This document shows positions 54,530 through 63,177 of a DNA stretch of 64,000 bases, piece by piece. Within the stretch, counting starts at the first letter, position 1, and every line of letters starts with the position of its first letter. Source of the stretch: JAJEBT01 sp965214975 (lineage in GTDB: Bacteria > Pseudomonadota > Alphaproteobacteria > MPNO01 > UBA830); NCBI GenBank assembly GCA_965214975.1, contig OZ244055.1, positions 124,001-188,000 of the forward strand, given 5' to 3'. The notes under the pieces were generated by a model that was not told where the DNA came from, searched no databases, and worked only from the letters and a program-made list of their open reading frames with translations. The position numbers and the translations under genes are program-made.

Positions 54530-54932
54530 CGAGAAACGGAACGACGCCGCGACGAGTATCCGATCGGCGATCCGGCTCGCCCGGAAACGCGAAGGCGCAC
54601 GCACCATCACGCCAAGCGTCGCGATACTATCCGCGATGCTGGGCCGCGCCGAAAGCCGTGGCCTGCCCGCCTTCGTTGACGTCGGCGACGCTGAAGACGC
54701 GTTTGTCCTCGCGACGTTCGTCATGGACACCGCATCCGAAGCGCGGCGGACACTCGACGAAGGCGGAAGCCGGAAAGCGGCGGAGCCGGTGCAAACCGAC
54801 GCGGAACGGCGGACGGAAAAGCCGCCGATGAGCCGGGCCATCAGGACGCCGCTCTCGATCATCCTGTGGATAATCGCCATCACGCTGGCCCTGCCTTTCG
54901 TGCTGCTTCTGATCTGGGCGATGGCATCGTGA
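54522..54932 (+). CDS. Hypothetical protein with C-terminal membrane anchor (136 aa)
   Basis: The 136-residue protein has a helical N-terminus (AATSIRSAIRLARKREGART; AILSAMLGRAESRGL), an acidic centre, and one C-terminal membrane segment (LSIILWIIAITLALPFVLLL). It is predicted to be tail-anchored. The start ATG lies behind tttggaagatat. Its stop overlaps the following gene's GTG by 4 bases. No family was recognised; the AT content is higher than that of the metabolic genes. Confidence 0.65.
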   Translation: MTDEKRNDAATSIRSAIRLARKREGARTITPSVAILSAMLGRAESRGLPAFVDVGDAEDAFVLATFVMDTASEARRTLDEGGSRKAAEPVQTDAERRTEKPPMSRAIRTPLSIILWIIAITLALPFVLLLIWAMAS

Positions 54933-55328
54933 GCGAGGATTTCCCGCCCCTCAAGTCGGAAGCGGTCAGGAAGTATCTCGCGAGGATCAACGGCGAATTC
55001 CGATCGCTCAGACGCGCCGTCGTCAGCGAGCGCGTCGGGGGAGTACTGGCGCGACGTCGGCTGGGTACGTTATCTGAGGATGCGCGGGATCACCACTCCG
55101 CCGACCGACATCGCCGACGTGCTGGACGGCGATCCGGTCGACGAGGCACTCGTGATCGGCGTCCTCGAACGCGCCGCCGTGATCGACGAGAACGAACCGA
55201 AACGCGTCGAACGGCGCGGTTATCCGATCCTCCCCGACGAGCCGAAAACCGCGCTCATCATGACTATCGAGGATGACACCGGAACATCGAAGAGGTTGGG
55301 CCGCCCGCGACGACCCGCATCGAGTTGA
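54929..55328 (+). pseudogene. Hypothetical small gene, frameshifted in a G run
   Basis: A GTG overlapping the upstream stop begins SEDFPPLKSEAVRKYLARIN, then GEFRSLRRAVVSERVG. A five-G run at 55037-55041 appears one base too long. The continuation, EYWRDVGWVRYLRMRGITTP and DIADVLDGDPVDEALVIGVL, is in the next frame and runs to 55328. Both halves have coding-like composition and together would give about 132 residues. The function is unknown. Confidence 0.5.
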
Positions 55329-55756
55329 ACACGGCAACGGAAGGCGCGCCGGCGGCACGGCGGATGCCTGACGCGCTCTCCAGGGGGCGAAAGGCGACGG
55401 CGGCGCTCCCGCTCCTGCCGCCCGGCCCGGAAGCGCCGCCCGTGGTCGACCGGCCCGGAGACGACCTCGACAACCGGTTCGTCACCGAGGGGATCGTGCC
55501 GATCGTGCGGCGGGAGAAACGGCGGCGGCAGTTCGTGTCCTCGACGCGCAACGCGAACGTCCCGGCGTCCGGTGACGCCGGGCTAGTCCTCGGCCTCACC
55601 GCGTCCGGCGAGGCCGAGGAGGGCCAGGAGAAGATGGCGCCCGAACGCACGGGCTCCGTCGAATCGGGACCGGCGCGGGAGCTGGTCGAGGAGACGCCGG
55701 AGGGCGGCAGGGACGCCTTCGGGATGCGGCGCTCCGGACAGGGATTCCGAGCATGA
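55325..55756 (+). pseudogene. TrlF-type ATPase, eroded C-terminal fragment
   Basis: The 143-codon frame matches the C-terminus of TrlF-family SMC/ABC-like ATPases: LSRGRKATAALPLL for the signature LSPGQKATAALLLL, PPVVDRPGDDLDNRFVTEGI for Walker B IDQPEDDLDN, and QFVSSTRNANVP for the H-loop FSTHNANIP. The signature Gln, the Walker B Glu and the switch His are all altered, and the N-terminal half is missing. The product would be inactive. Its stop overlaps the AlbA_2 gene's ATG (ATGA), preserving the ancestral operon join. Confidence 0.65.
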
Positions 55757-57837
55757 CGACGCGGACGGAACTCCTCGAGATGATCGCGAACGGCGAGAAC
55801 TCTGGCGTCGGGTTCAAGCGCGACGTCCTGCGGAGTCACGAGCTCGCAAGGGAACTCGTCGCGTTCCTGAACCTCGAGGGCGGCATGGTGCTGCTCGGCG
55901 TGGACGACGACGGGACCGTCACCGGACTGACGCGCGACCGTCTGGAGGAGTGGGTGATGACCGCGTGCCGGGACAAGATCAGGCCCGGCATCGTCCCGTT
56001 CTTCGAGACGGTCAGGGACGTGCGCCCGGGCTCGGACGTGGCGGTCGTGCGCGTGCCGCAAGGCATCGGCGTGCACAGCCGGCGGCACAACAGCGGAAAC
56101 GCCCGCTACATCCGGGTCGGCAGCCGAAGCCGGGAGCCGACGCCCCGGGAGCTGGGCTGGCTGTTCCGGCAGCGCGGGGCGTTCCCCGCCGACCGGCGGC
56201 CGGTCTCCGGATCGGGGATCGACGACCTGGACCGCAGGCGGCTCAAGGACTACTTCGAGCGGGTTCGCCAGCAGGACGTTCCGGCCGACGACGACCGGGC
56301 GGGATGGCGGACCCTGCTGGTCAACACGGGGGTCGTGGTCGAGGAAGGCGTGAGCCTCGCGGGAATGCTTCTGTTCGGGAGCGTGCCTAACCGGTTCCTG
56401 CCTCGGGCCGGCATCGACGCGGCGGCCTTCCCCGGAACGGGGAAGGACTGCGCGGCAAGGGAACGGAGGGCGCTGCGCGGCCCGATGACACCGCTCATGA
56501 ACCGGGACGGCGCCGCTCTGGAAACCGGACTCGTCGACCAGGCGCTGGAGTTCGTCCGTCGCAACACCGCCGTGACCGCCGTCCTCGACAGCGGCGCGAG
56601 CCGCGCGGCACGGCCGGCGTATCCGGTCGAAGCGGTTCGCGAGGCGGTGGTCAACGCCCTGATCCACAGGGACCACCTCCTGGCGGACACCGACGTCGAG
56701 CTGGCGATGTACCGGGATCGCCTGGAGATCGTTTCGCCCGGAAGTCTCCCCGACGGAATGACGCCGCAGCGCATGCGCGCCGGAACGAGGGCGGCCCGGA
56801 ACGAGTTCCTGAAGGACGTGATGCGCGACTACGGCTATCTCGAGCACATGGGGCTGGGAGTGCCAAGGAAGATCGTGCGCGGCATGAGGGAGCACAACGG
56901 GACGGATCCCGATCTCGTCGAGGCGGACGAGCGGTTCATCGTGCGCCTGTTCGCTGAGCCGCAGCCGGAAGACCCGCAGGCCCCTCGGCGGGTTCGCGCG
57001 CAGCCGGCGTCGCGCGCCGTGTCCCGTCGGAAGATGCCGGACCCGCCTTCCACGGTCCGGCCGGGACGTTCGGGAATCGCTCCGGAAAGGATCCGGCGGG
57101 ATCGAGGAGCCGTCTCCGGCGAGTGCGGATTCCCGCGGCGCCCGACCGTGTCCGGAGCGGTCGCGGAAGCGCGTCTCGCGGCTTCGCGGCGGCGTCCGAC
57201 GGTTTTTTCGATCAAATGTCAGGCGCCGCCTGTCCCCCCTTGCGCCCTGGCATCCGCGCCGGCTCCTGATTCCGCGCGGAAAATTCCCCGCCCGTTCCGT
57301 TTGACGCCGCCTGTCGGCGGGCCGAACGGACTCCCGGAAACGTGGCGCCGGGGGAGGCCCGAAAGGATGCCGGAGAGCGAGGATCCCGGGTCCGCCGCGG
57401 GCGCGCGGGTCCGATGGCCGGAAGGTCGCGGACGCATGCGGGGATTCCGCCTTCCCGGGCGACGGCGCGGTCCCGCGCCCGGGCATCCGGACGCCGCCGG
57501 AGGACGCCGGGTACAAAGCCGGACTGGGCCGTGCTACGCTCCGGCGGAATCGGGGTCTGCCCGCGCGCACCGTCCTGGTTCAACGGACATCAGGCCCCTC
57601 GAATCCCCGGGGCGGCCCCTCGGGCGCCGGAAACCCGGGCGGCCTCTCCGTTGGCCCGCCCGGCGCCGGCGAGATCGCGACAACGTTCCCTGGAGGAAAA
57701 CATGGCCAGACATCTCCTTTCCGCGCTTGTCGCCGCCGCGGTGGCGGTTTCGGCAGGCGCCGCCGCGCACGCGGCGGAAATCAGGATCGGCGCGTCCGCG
57801 CCCAAGACGGGACCGCTGGCCGGCGGCGCCGCGGTGA
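55753..57837 (+). CDS. AlbA_2 (Schlafen-like) protein with GHKL-like ATPase region, extended 3' end
   Basis: Residues 1-120 form an AlbA_2/Schlafen-like domain (IANGENSGVGFKRDVL, AFLNLEGGMVLLGVDDDG). Residues about 290-400 resemble the histidine-kinase-type ATPase region of RecG-like/DUF4062-associated regulators (YPVEAVREAVVNALIHRDHL, YGYLEHMGLGVPRKIVRGMR). Family resemblance ends near residue 415 (about 57000). The remaining ~275 codons are Arg/Pro-rich shadow sequence that runs 136 bases into the next gene, so the original stop has probably been lost. The ATG overlaps the TrlF fragment's stop. Such proteins occur as regulators or effectors in defence and transposition contexts. Confidence 0.75.
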   Translation: MTTRTELLEMIANGENSGVGFKRDVLRSHELARELVAFLNLEGGMVLLGVDDDGTVTGLTRDRLEEWVMTACRDKIRPGIVPFFETVRDVRPGSDVAVVRVPQGIGVHSRRHNSGNARYIRVGSRSREPTPRELGWLFRQRGAFPADRRPVSGSGIDDLDRRRLKDYFERVRQQDVPADDDRAGWRTLLVNTGVVVEEGVSLAGMLLFGSVPNRFLPRAGIDAAAFPGTGKDCAARERRALRGPMTPLMNRDGAALETGLVDQALEFVRRNTAVTAVLDSGASRAARPAYPVEAVREAVVNALIHRDHLLADTDVELAMYRDRLEIVSPGSLPDGMTPQRMRAGTRAARNEFLKDVMRDYGYLEHMGLGVPRKIVRGMREHNGTDPDLVEADERFIVRLFAEPQPEDPQAPRRVRAQPASRAVSRRKMPDPPSTVRPGRSGIAPERIRRDRGAVSGECGFPRRPTVSGAVAEARLAASRRRPTVFSIKCQAPPVPPCALASAPAPDSARKIPRPFRLTPPVGGPNGLPETWRRGRPERMPESEDPGSAAGARVRWPEGRGRMRGFRLPGRRRGPAPGHPDAAGGRRVQSRTGPCYAPAESGSARAHRPGSTDIRPLESPGRPLGRRKPGRPLRWPARRRRDRDNVPWRKTWPDISFPRLSPPRWRFRQAPPRTRRKSGSARPRPRRDRWPAAPR

Positions 57838-58892
57838 CCCACTGGCCGAACGTCAGGCTGTGGGTCGAGCAGGTCAACGCCCGCGGCGGCCTGAAGCTGA
57901 AGAGCGGTCCGGCGAAGATCAAGCTGATCGAATACGACGACCGGACCAATCCGGGCGAGGCCATCAAGGCGATCCAGCGTCTCGCGACCCAGGACGAGGT
58001 CGACTTCATCGTCGCGCCCTTCGGCACCGGATTCAACCTGGCGACGGCGCCGGTCTTCGCGCGCTACGGCTATCCGCAACTGGCGGTGTCGGCGATCACC
58101 GACAAGATCGAGGTTCTCACCGAGCGCTACCCGAACATCTTCTTCATGCTCGGCTCGACGACCGCGTTCGCGGAGGCGGTCGCCGACGTCCTGTCCGAGA
58201 TGCGCGCGAAGGGCGAGATCGGCAGCCGCGTCTCGATGGTCAACGTCGCCGACGCGTTCGGCATCGAGCTGGCGAACAGCGCGCGGCCGATCTTCGAGAA
58301 GGCCGGCTTCGAGATCGTGTACGACACGTCGTACCCGCTGGGCACGCAGGATCTGTCGCCGGTCGTCAAGGCGGCCAAGGCGGCGAAGCCCGACGCCTTC
58401 GTCGCCTGGTCCTATCCGCCGGACACCTTCGCGCTCACCGAACAGGCGAAGATCGCCGGCCTCGACGTCAAGGTCTTCTACACCGCGGTCGCCACCTGCT
58501 TCCCGGCCTACGCCGCCAAGTTCGGAAAGTCGATCGAGGGCAACATCGGCGCCGGGGGCATCAACCCGGACACGCCGGAGATGAAGGCCTACATCGCGGC
58601 TCACAGGAAGATCACCGGCAAGGCCCCCGACTACTGGGCGAGCGCCGTGACCTACGCCAGCCTCCAGGTTCTGGAGCAGGCGATAGAGGGCGTCGGCTCG
58701 ACCGACCGCGAGGCGGTCATCGCCTACATCAAGGAGAACGGTTTCAGGACCGTTGTCGGCGAGGTGAGGTTCGACAACCAGAACGAGCGCCGGTTCTGGA
58801 CCGTCGGCCAGTGGCAGGACGGCGTGTTCCACGGCGTCCGCAGCACGGGCCGGCCCGGCGCCAAGCCCGTCAGGGTGAAGCGGGGCTGGTAG
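57702..58892 (+). CDS. ABC transporter substrate-binding protein, branched-chain amino acid type
   Basis: The 396-residue periplasmic binding protein of the type I (Leu/Ile/Val-amide) fold is the receptor of the transporter encoded downstream. The ATG follows tggaggaaaac. The signal peptide cleaves after AHA at about residue 24. IRIGASAPKTGPLAGGAAV is the ligand-loop start and PFGTGFNLATAPVFARYGY a lobe-one strand. An extended in-frame N-terminus to 57342 lacks signal features and was rejected. The substrate (amino acid, amide, urea or aromatic) is not identifiable. It heads the liv-type operon 57702-62204. Confidence 0.93.
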   Translation: MARHLLSALVAAAVAVSAGAAAHAAEIRIGASAPKTGPLAGGAAVTHWPNVRLWVEQVNARGGLKLKSGPAKIKLIEYDDRTNPGEAIKAIQRLATQDEVDFIVAPFGTGFNLATAPVFARYGYPQLAVSAITDKIEVLTERYPNIFFMLGSTTAFAEAVADVLSEMRAKGEIGSRVSMVNVADAFGIELANSARPIFEKAGFEIVYDTSYPLGTQDLSPVVKAAKAAKPDAFVAWSYPPDTFALTEQAKIAGLDVKVFYTAVATCFPAYAAKFGKSIEGNIGAGGINPDTPEMKAYIAAHRKITGKAPDYWASAVTYASLQVLEQAIEGVGSTDREAVIAYIKENGFRTVVGEVRFDNQNERRFWTVGQWQDGVFHGVRSTGRPGAKPVRVKRGW

Positions 58893-58908
58893 CCTCTGCC
58901 GGGCGCGG

Positions 58909-58940
58909 GCGGCGGACCGTCCGTCCGGACGGTCCGCCGC
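58909..58940 (+). promoter_or_regulatory. Intercistronic hairpin between binding-protein and permease genes
   Basis: A perfect 14-base stem (58909-58922 with 58927-58940) closes a GTCC loop; no U run follows. Such hairpins commonly protect the upstream binding-protein mRNA and lower downstream expression, giving excess receptor over permease. Confidence 0.7.
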
Positions 58941-58960
58941 TCGGGCCCCGAAATCCCTGA

Positions 58961-59827
58961 ATGGACATCCTGGTCCTCGGCACGCTGCTGGGCGGCTCCT
59001 ACGCCCTGATGGCGCTGGGCCTGCAGTTGCAGTACGGCGTCGCCCGCATCATGAACCTCGCCAACGGGGAGATGCTGGTCGCCGGGTCGTTCGGCGCCTT
59101 CTGGTTCTGGACGGGCCTGAAGCTGTCGCCGTTCCTGTCCATCCCGCCGGCGGCGCTGCTCGCCTTCGCCGGCAACTGGCTGGTCTACCGCTTTCTGCTC
59201 CGGCCGCTCGTCCGGCGTGCCCGGTTCCACGGCCAGCTCGAGGTCGACAGCATCCTCGCCACCTTCGGCATGAGCTTCATCCTCGTCGGCGTGATGGTCG
59301 CCGCGTTCGGCGGCGAGTACTTCAGCTACTCCTATCTCGCGCAGCCTTTCGAGATCCTCGGCCAGCCCTACGGCCTCAACCGGATCGCCGCGTTCGCCGG
59401 ATCCGCCTTCCTGTGCGCGGCGCTCGCCCTGTGGCTCCGGCGGTCGCGAACCGGGCTCGCGCTGCGCGGCGTCGCCGTCAATCCGACGGCGGCCGGGCTG
59501 GTGGGCATCGACGTCCACAAGGCGTCGGCGCTGGCCTTCGCCCTGGGCGGCGCCGTCACGGCGACCGGCGGCGCGCTGCTGAGCACCTTCCTGACCTTCG
59601 ACGCCTCGCTGGGCGTCATCTTCACCATGAAGGCGCTGATCATCATCATCTTCGGCGGCGTCGGCGACATCAGGGGCGCCATCGTCGCCGCGTTCGTCCT
59701 GGGCATCGTCGAATCCGCCGTCGCCCGGCTGGTCGATCCCGGGCTGACCCTGGCCGCCGCCTACATCCTGTTCATCGCCATACTGCTGTGGCGCCCGCAG
59801 GGCCTGTTCGGGCGCGGGTCCGCATGA
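58961..59827 (+). CDS. LivH-type ABC transporter permease
   Basis: The 288-residue inner-membrane permease has about eight hydrophobic segments and the LivH pattern: GGSYALMALGLQLQYGVARI, MNLANGEMLVAGSFGAF, LALRGVAVNPTAAGLVGIDV and the cytoplasmic-loop strand FTMKALIIIIFGGVGDIRGA that meets the ATPases. The start is an ATG 20 bases after the intercistronic hairpin. It overlaps the next permease gene by 4 bases (ATGA). Confidence 0.93.
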   Translation: MDILVLGTLLGGSYALMALGLQLQYGVARIMNLANGEMLVAGSFGAFWFWTGLKLSPFLSIPPAALLAFAGNWLVYRFLLRPLVRRARFHGQLEVDSILATFGMSFILVGVMVAAFGGEYFSYSYLAQPFEILGQPYGLNRIAAFAGSAFLCAALALWLRRSRTGLALRGVAVNPTAAGLVGIDVHKASALAFALGGAVTATGGALLSTFLTFDASLGVIFTMKALIIIIFGGVGDIRGAIVAAFVLGIVESAVARLVDPGLTLAAAYILFIAILLWRPQGLFGRGSA

Positions 59828-60759
59828 GGCCGACGGCGAGGGAACGCCGGCGTTTCGCCGTCGCGGCGGCCGGTTTCCTGGCGGCCGCGACGCTGCCCGC
59901 GCTCGACGACGGCTACTGGCTGTCGATGGGCATCACGATCGCGATGTACACCGTCCTGGCGACGTCCTGGGCGCTGTTCTCCGGCCCGACGCGCTACATC
60001 GCGCTCTCGACGGCCGCCTTCTTCGGCATCGGCATGTACACGGTCGGCACCGGCGTCTCGAGCCTTCCGTTCCCGCTGCTCGTCGTGGCCGCCGGCCTGG
60101 CCGGCGGCGCGCTGGGCGGCATCGTCGGGCTGGCGACGCTCCGGGTCTCCGGCATCTACTTCGTCATCTTCACCCTGGGCCTGGCGGAGCTGGTCCGGGA
60201 GCTGTTCACCTGGATCCAGACCACGATGGGGGCGAGCAGCGGCCTCTACGTTCTGGTCGACACCAGCGAGCGGTCGGTCTACTGGCAGCTCCTCGCGCTG
60301 GCGGCGGTGGTGTACCTCGCCGGCTGGGCGATAGGCCGGTCGCGGCTCGGCTTCGCGTTGCGCGTCATCGGAGACGACGAGACGGTCGCGTCCCATTCGG
60401 GGATCAACACGGCGCGCGCCAAGGTCGCGCTGTTCGTCGTCTCGTGCACCTTCGCGGCCGTGACCGGCGCGATTCTCGCGCCGCGCTGGAACTACGTCGA
60501 GCCGATCAACGCGTTCAGCGCCATGCTGTCGTTCCAGGTGGTCATCATGGCGTTGCTGGGCGGCGCGCACCGGCTGTGGGGGCCGCTGGTCGGCGTGGTC
60601 CCGTTCGCCCTGGTCTGGGACGTCGTGTCCGCCCAGGCGCCGAACCAGTCGATCCTGCTGCTCGGCGTGGCCTTCCTGCTGATCGTCTACTTCATCCCGC
60701 ACGGCGTGATCGGCCTGGTCGAAGGACGGTTCCGGCGCCGGGGGGCCGGTCATGGCTGA
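59824..60759 (+). CDS. LivM-type ABC transporter permease
   Basis: The 311-residue second permease has about eight membrane segments, with YWLSMGITIAMYTVLATSWA, IALSTAAFFGIGMYTVG, LRVSGIYFVIFTLGLAELV, and the coupling stretch FALRVIGDDETVASHSGINT. It starts at the ATG overlapping the livH-type stop and overlaps the following ATPase gene by 8 bases. It pairs with the LivH-type protein to form the membrane channel. Confidence 0.93.
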   Translation: MRPTARERRRFAVAAAGFLAAATLPALDDGYWLSMGITIAMYTVLATSWALFSGPTRYIALSTAAFFGIGMYTVGTGVSSLPFPLLVVAAGLAGGALGGIVGLATLRVSGIYFVIFTLGLAELVRELFTWIQTTMGASSGLYVLVDTSERSVYWQLLALAAVVYLAGWAIGRSRLGFALRVIGDDETVASHSGINTARAKVALFVVSCTFAAVTGAILAPRWNYVEPINAFSAMLSFQVVIMALLGGAHRLWGPLVGVVPFALVWDVVSAQAPNQSILLLGVAFLLIVYFIPHGVIGLVEGRFRRRGAGHG

Positions 60760-61495
60760 TCCGGCGCCCCGGCGGGTTCTGGAGGTCAGCGGGGCGTCGA
60801 GGCGCTTCGGCGGGCTGCTGGCGGTCGACGGCCTGGATCTGGCCCTCGGCGAGGGCGAGGTGCTGGGACTGATCGGTCCCAACGGATCCGGCAAGACGAC
60901 GGCGATCAACCTGATTTCCGGCGCTCTCCGGCTGACCGGCGGCGCGATCTTCCTGGAGGGTGACGACATATCCCGTCACCCGGCGCACCGGCGCGCCCGC
61001 TCCGGCATCGCGAGGACGTTCCAGATCGTCCGGATCCTGCGTTCCCTGAGCGTGGTCGAGAACGTCATGGTCGGAGGGGTTTTCGGCCACACCCGGCGGT
61101 GGGGCGGGGACCTGCGGGCGGCGTCCGCCGCCCTGCTGGACCGGGTCGGTCTCCGCGGCAGCCCGGCCGACCCGGTCGACGGGCTGACCTACATCGACCA
61201 GAAGCGGGTCGAGCTGGCGCGCGCCCTGATGTCGGACCCGAAGGTGGTTCTGCTCGACGAATGGCTTGCCGGCCTCAATCCCGCCGAGCTGAGGACCGGC
61301 ATCGAGCTGGTCGAGTCCCTGGCGGCGGAAGGACGCAACATCATTGTCGTCGAACACGTCATGGACGCGATCCGCACCCTGTGCCGGCGCTGCATCGTCA
61401 TGAATTCCGGCGTCAAGATCGCCGAGGGATCGACGCGGGAGGTTCTGGCCGACCCGGAAGTCGTCCGGGCCTATCTCGGGGAAGACGATGCTTGA
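60752..61495 (+). CDS. LivG-type ABC transporter ATPase
   Basis: The 247-residue ATPase has Walker A GPNGSGKTT (42-50), a signature region GLTYIDQKRVELARAL where many relatives have L.YGQQR..EIARAL, and Walker B VVLLDEWLAGLNP, with Trp in place of the usual Pro after DE. H-loop is VVEHVMDAI. Residues 60-75 have the long insertion typical of LivG. The signature is unusual but is seen in some branched-chain-type transporters. It overlaps both neighbours and energises uptake. Confidence 0.92.
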   Translation: MADPAPRRVLEVSGASRRFGGLLAVDGLDLALGEGEVLGLIGPNGSGKTTAINLISGALRLTGGAIFLEGDDISRHPAHRRARSGIARTFQIVRILRSLSVVENVMVGGVFGHTRRWGGDLRAASAALLDRVGLRGSPADPVDGLTYIDQKRVELARALMSDPKVVLLDEWLAGLNPAELRTGIELVESLAAEGRNIIVVEHVMDAIRTLCRRCIVMNSGVKIAEGSTREVLADPEVVRAYLGEDDA

Positions 61496-62204
61496 GGTCC
61501 GGAACCTCTCGGTCTTCTACGGCCAGCATCACGCGGTCGAGGACGCGTCCGTTTCGGTCGCCGAGGACGAGATCGTGGTCATGCTCGGCGCGAACGGCGC
61601 CGGCAAGAGCACGCTGATCCGGAGCGTCGCCGGGCTCGCGCCGACGCGCCCGGGGTGCAGCATCCGGATGGACGGCGAGGAGATCGCCGGCCTGCCGCCC
61701 CACAGGATCGTCGAGAAAGGCATCGCCCTGGTTCCGGAGGACCGGGGCGTTTTCGGCGACCTGTCGGTGGACGAGAATCTGGCGCTCGGCGCCTTTCCCG
61801 ACCGGGCCAAGGGCGCGGAAGCCGCGAACAGGGAACGCATCCACGCCCTTTTTCCGGTGCTGAAGGAGCGGCGGCGCCAGACCGTGCGCACCATGAGCGG
61901 CGGCGAGCAGCAGATGGTCGCCGTCGGCCGCGCGATCATGTCGGCGCCGTCCATCCTGCTGCTCGACGAGCCGTCGCTCGGCCTGTCGCCCCTGCTGTGC
62001 CGCGACCTGTTTCTCGCGCTTGCCGAGATCCGCGCCCAGGGCGTCGGCATCTTTCTGGTCGAGCAGAACGCGAAACGGAGCCTGGCGATCGCCGACCGCG
62101 GCTACCTGCTGGAGAACGGGCATGTCGTCGGTGCGGACACGGCCGCGAACCTGCTGGCGGACGAGGCCGTCAGCCGTTCCTATCTCGGCTCCGGCGACGC
62201 CTGA
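61488..62204 (+). CDS. LivF-type ABC transporter ATPase
   Basis: The 238-residue second ATPase has Walker A GANGAGKST (34-42), signature TMSGGEQQMVAVGRAI, Walker B ILLLDEPSLGLSP and H-loop FLVEQNAKRSLAI. These are all canonical, unlike the LivG-type partner. It closes the transporter operon; an SDR gene follows after 30 bases and is probably cotranscribed. Confidence 0.93.
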   Translation: MLEVRNLSVFYGQHHAVEDASVSVAEDEIVVMLGANGAGKSTLIRSVAGLAPTRPGCSIRMDGEEIAGLPPHRIVEKGIALVPEDRGVFGDLSVDENLALGAFPDRAKGAEAANRERIHALFPVLKERRRQTVRTMSGGEQQMVAVGRAIMSAPSILLLDEPSLGLSPLLCRDLFLALAEIRAQGVGIFLVEQNAKRSLAIADRGYLLENGHVVGADTAANLLADEAVSRSYLGSGDA

Positions 62205-62234
62205 GCCATCCCGCCCGAAGCGAAGGAGACTCCC

Positions 62235-63035
62235 ATGCTTGACGGAAAAACTGTCGTTGTCACCGGCTGTTCCTCCGGGATCGGCGAACGTATCTGCCAC
62301 GAGATCGCGAGCGGCGGCGGAGCGGCGATCGGCGTCGACCGGAACGATCCCGGCGTCGACCTTGCCGGCTTCTTCCGTGCCGATCTCTCGGAGGCGTCCT
62401 CCATCGACAGCCTGGTCGAGGCGCTGCCGGCCGGCGCGAACGGTCTCGTGAACTGCGCCGGCCTTCCGCCGACGGCGCCGGCGGACCAGGTTCTCAAGGT
62501 CAACCTGGTCGGACTGAAGCACCTGACGCTGGGTCTGGTCGACAAGCTTGCCGACGGCGCGGCGATCGTGAACCTGGCCTCTCTCGCGGGTTTCGGCTGG
62601 CCGCAGGCGATCGACCAGATCAAGGCCGCGGCCTCCCTCGGCTTCGACGGCGTCGCGGCGTTCGTCGAGGAGCACGGGGTCGGCAACCAGGGCGGCCGGT
62701 CCTACTTCTTCACCAAGGAGGCGCTCATCGTCTGGACGATGCAGAATCGCTGGACCTGGCGCGATCGCGGCATCCGAATGAATTCGGTGTCGCCCGGCCC
62801 GGTGGACACGCCGATCCTGCCCGATTTCGTCGAGACCCTCGGCGAGCGCGCCGAAGAGGACATGCGGGTGATGGACCGGCCGGGGCAGCCGGCCGACATC
62901 GCGCCCGTGGTCGCGTTCCTGCTGTCGGACGGATCCCGCTGGCTCCGCGGCACGAACGTCCCGGCGGACGGCGGCATGTCCTCGCACCTCCTGTGCGGCA
63001 TCCACGGCCTGGAGCGACCCGGGGCCGACGGATGA
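62235..63035 (+). CDS. Short-chain dehydrogenase/reductase
   Basis: The 266-residue NAD(P)-dependent oxidoreductase has cofactor motif TGCSSGIGE (10-18), catalytic Ser near NLASLAG (116), Tyr157 and Lys161 in SYFFTKEA, and SPGPVDTPIL. The pattern QAIDQIKAAASLGFDGVAAF resembles 3-alpha-hydroxysteroid and coniferyl-alcohol dehydrogenase relatives. The ATG follows gcgaaggaga. Its place behind the transporter suggests that it oxidises or reduces the imported compound or a product of it, an inference. Confidence 0.9.
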   Translation: MLDGKTVVVTGCSSGIGERICHEIASGGGAAIGVDRNDPGVDLAGFFRADLSEASSIDSLVEALPAGANGLVNCAGLPPTAPADQVLKVNLVGLKHLTLGLVDKLADGAAIVNLASLAGFGWPQAIDQIKAAASLGFDGVAAFVEEHGVGNQGGRSYFFTKEALIVWTMQNRWTWRDRGIRMNSVSPGPVDTPILPDFVETLGERAEEDMRVMDRPGQPADIAPVVAFLLSDGSRWLRGTNVPADGGMSSHLLCGIHGLERPGADG

Positions 63036-63177
63036 AATCCGGCCGGCGGCGGTTCCGGACCGGCAGCCCTGCCACAGATCCCGGAGCGCGCGGCAACTGC
63101 CGGCACCGGTGACGGCGGTCACGATCGTCGACGTGGTCGGTTATCGTTGACGGAGAACGAAGAGGTGAGATGGACAG

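Noticed and set aside
57342..57701. N-terminal extension of the substrate-binding protein
   Set aside because: The extension lacks coding-like composition, and the internal ATG at 57702 has a perfect ribosome site and signal peptide.
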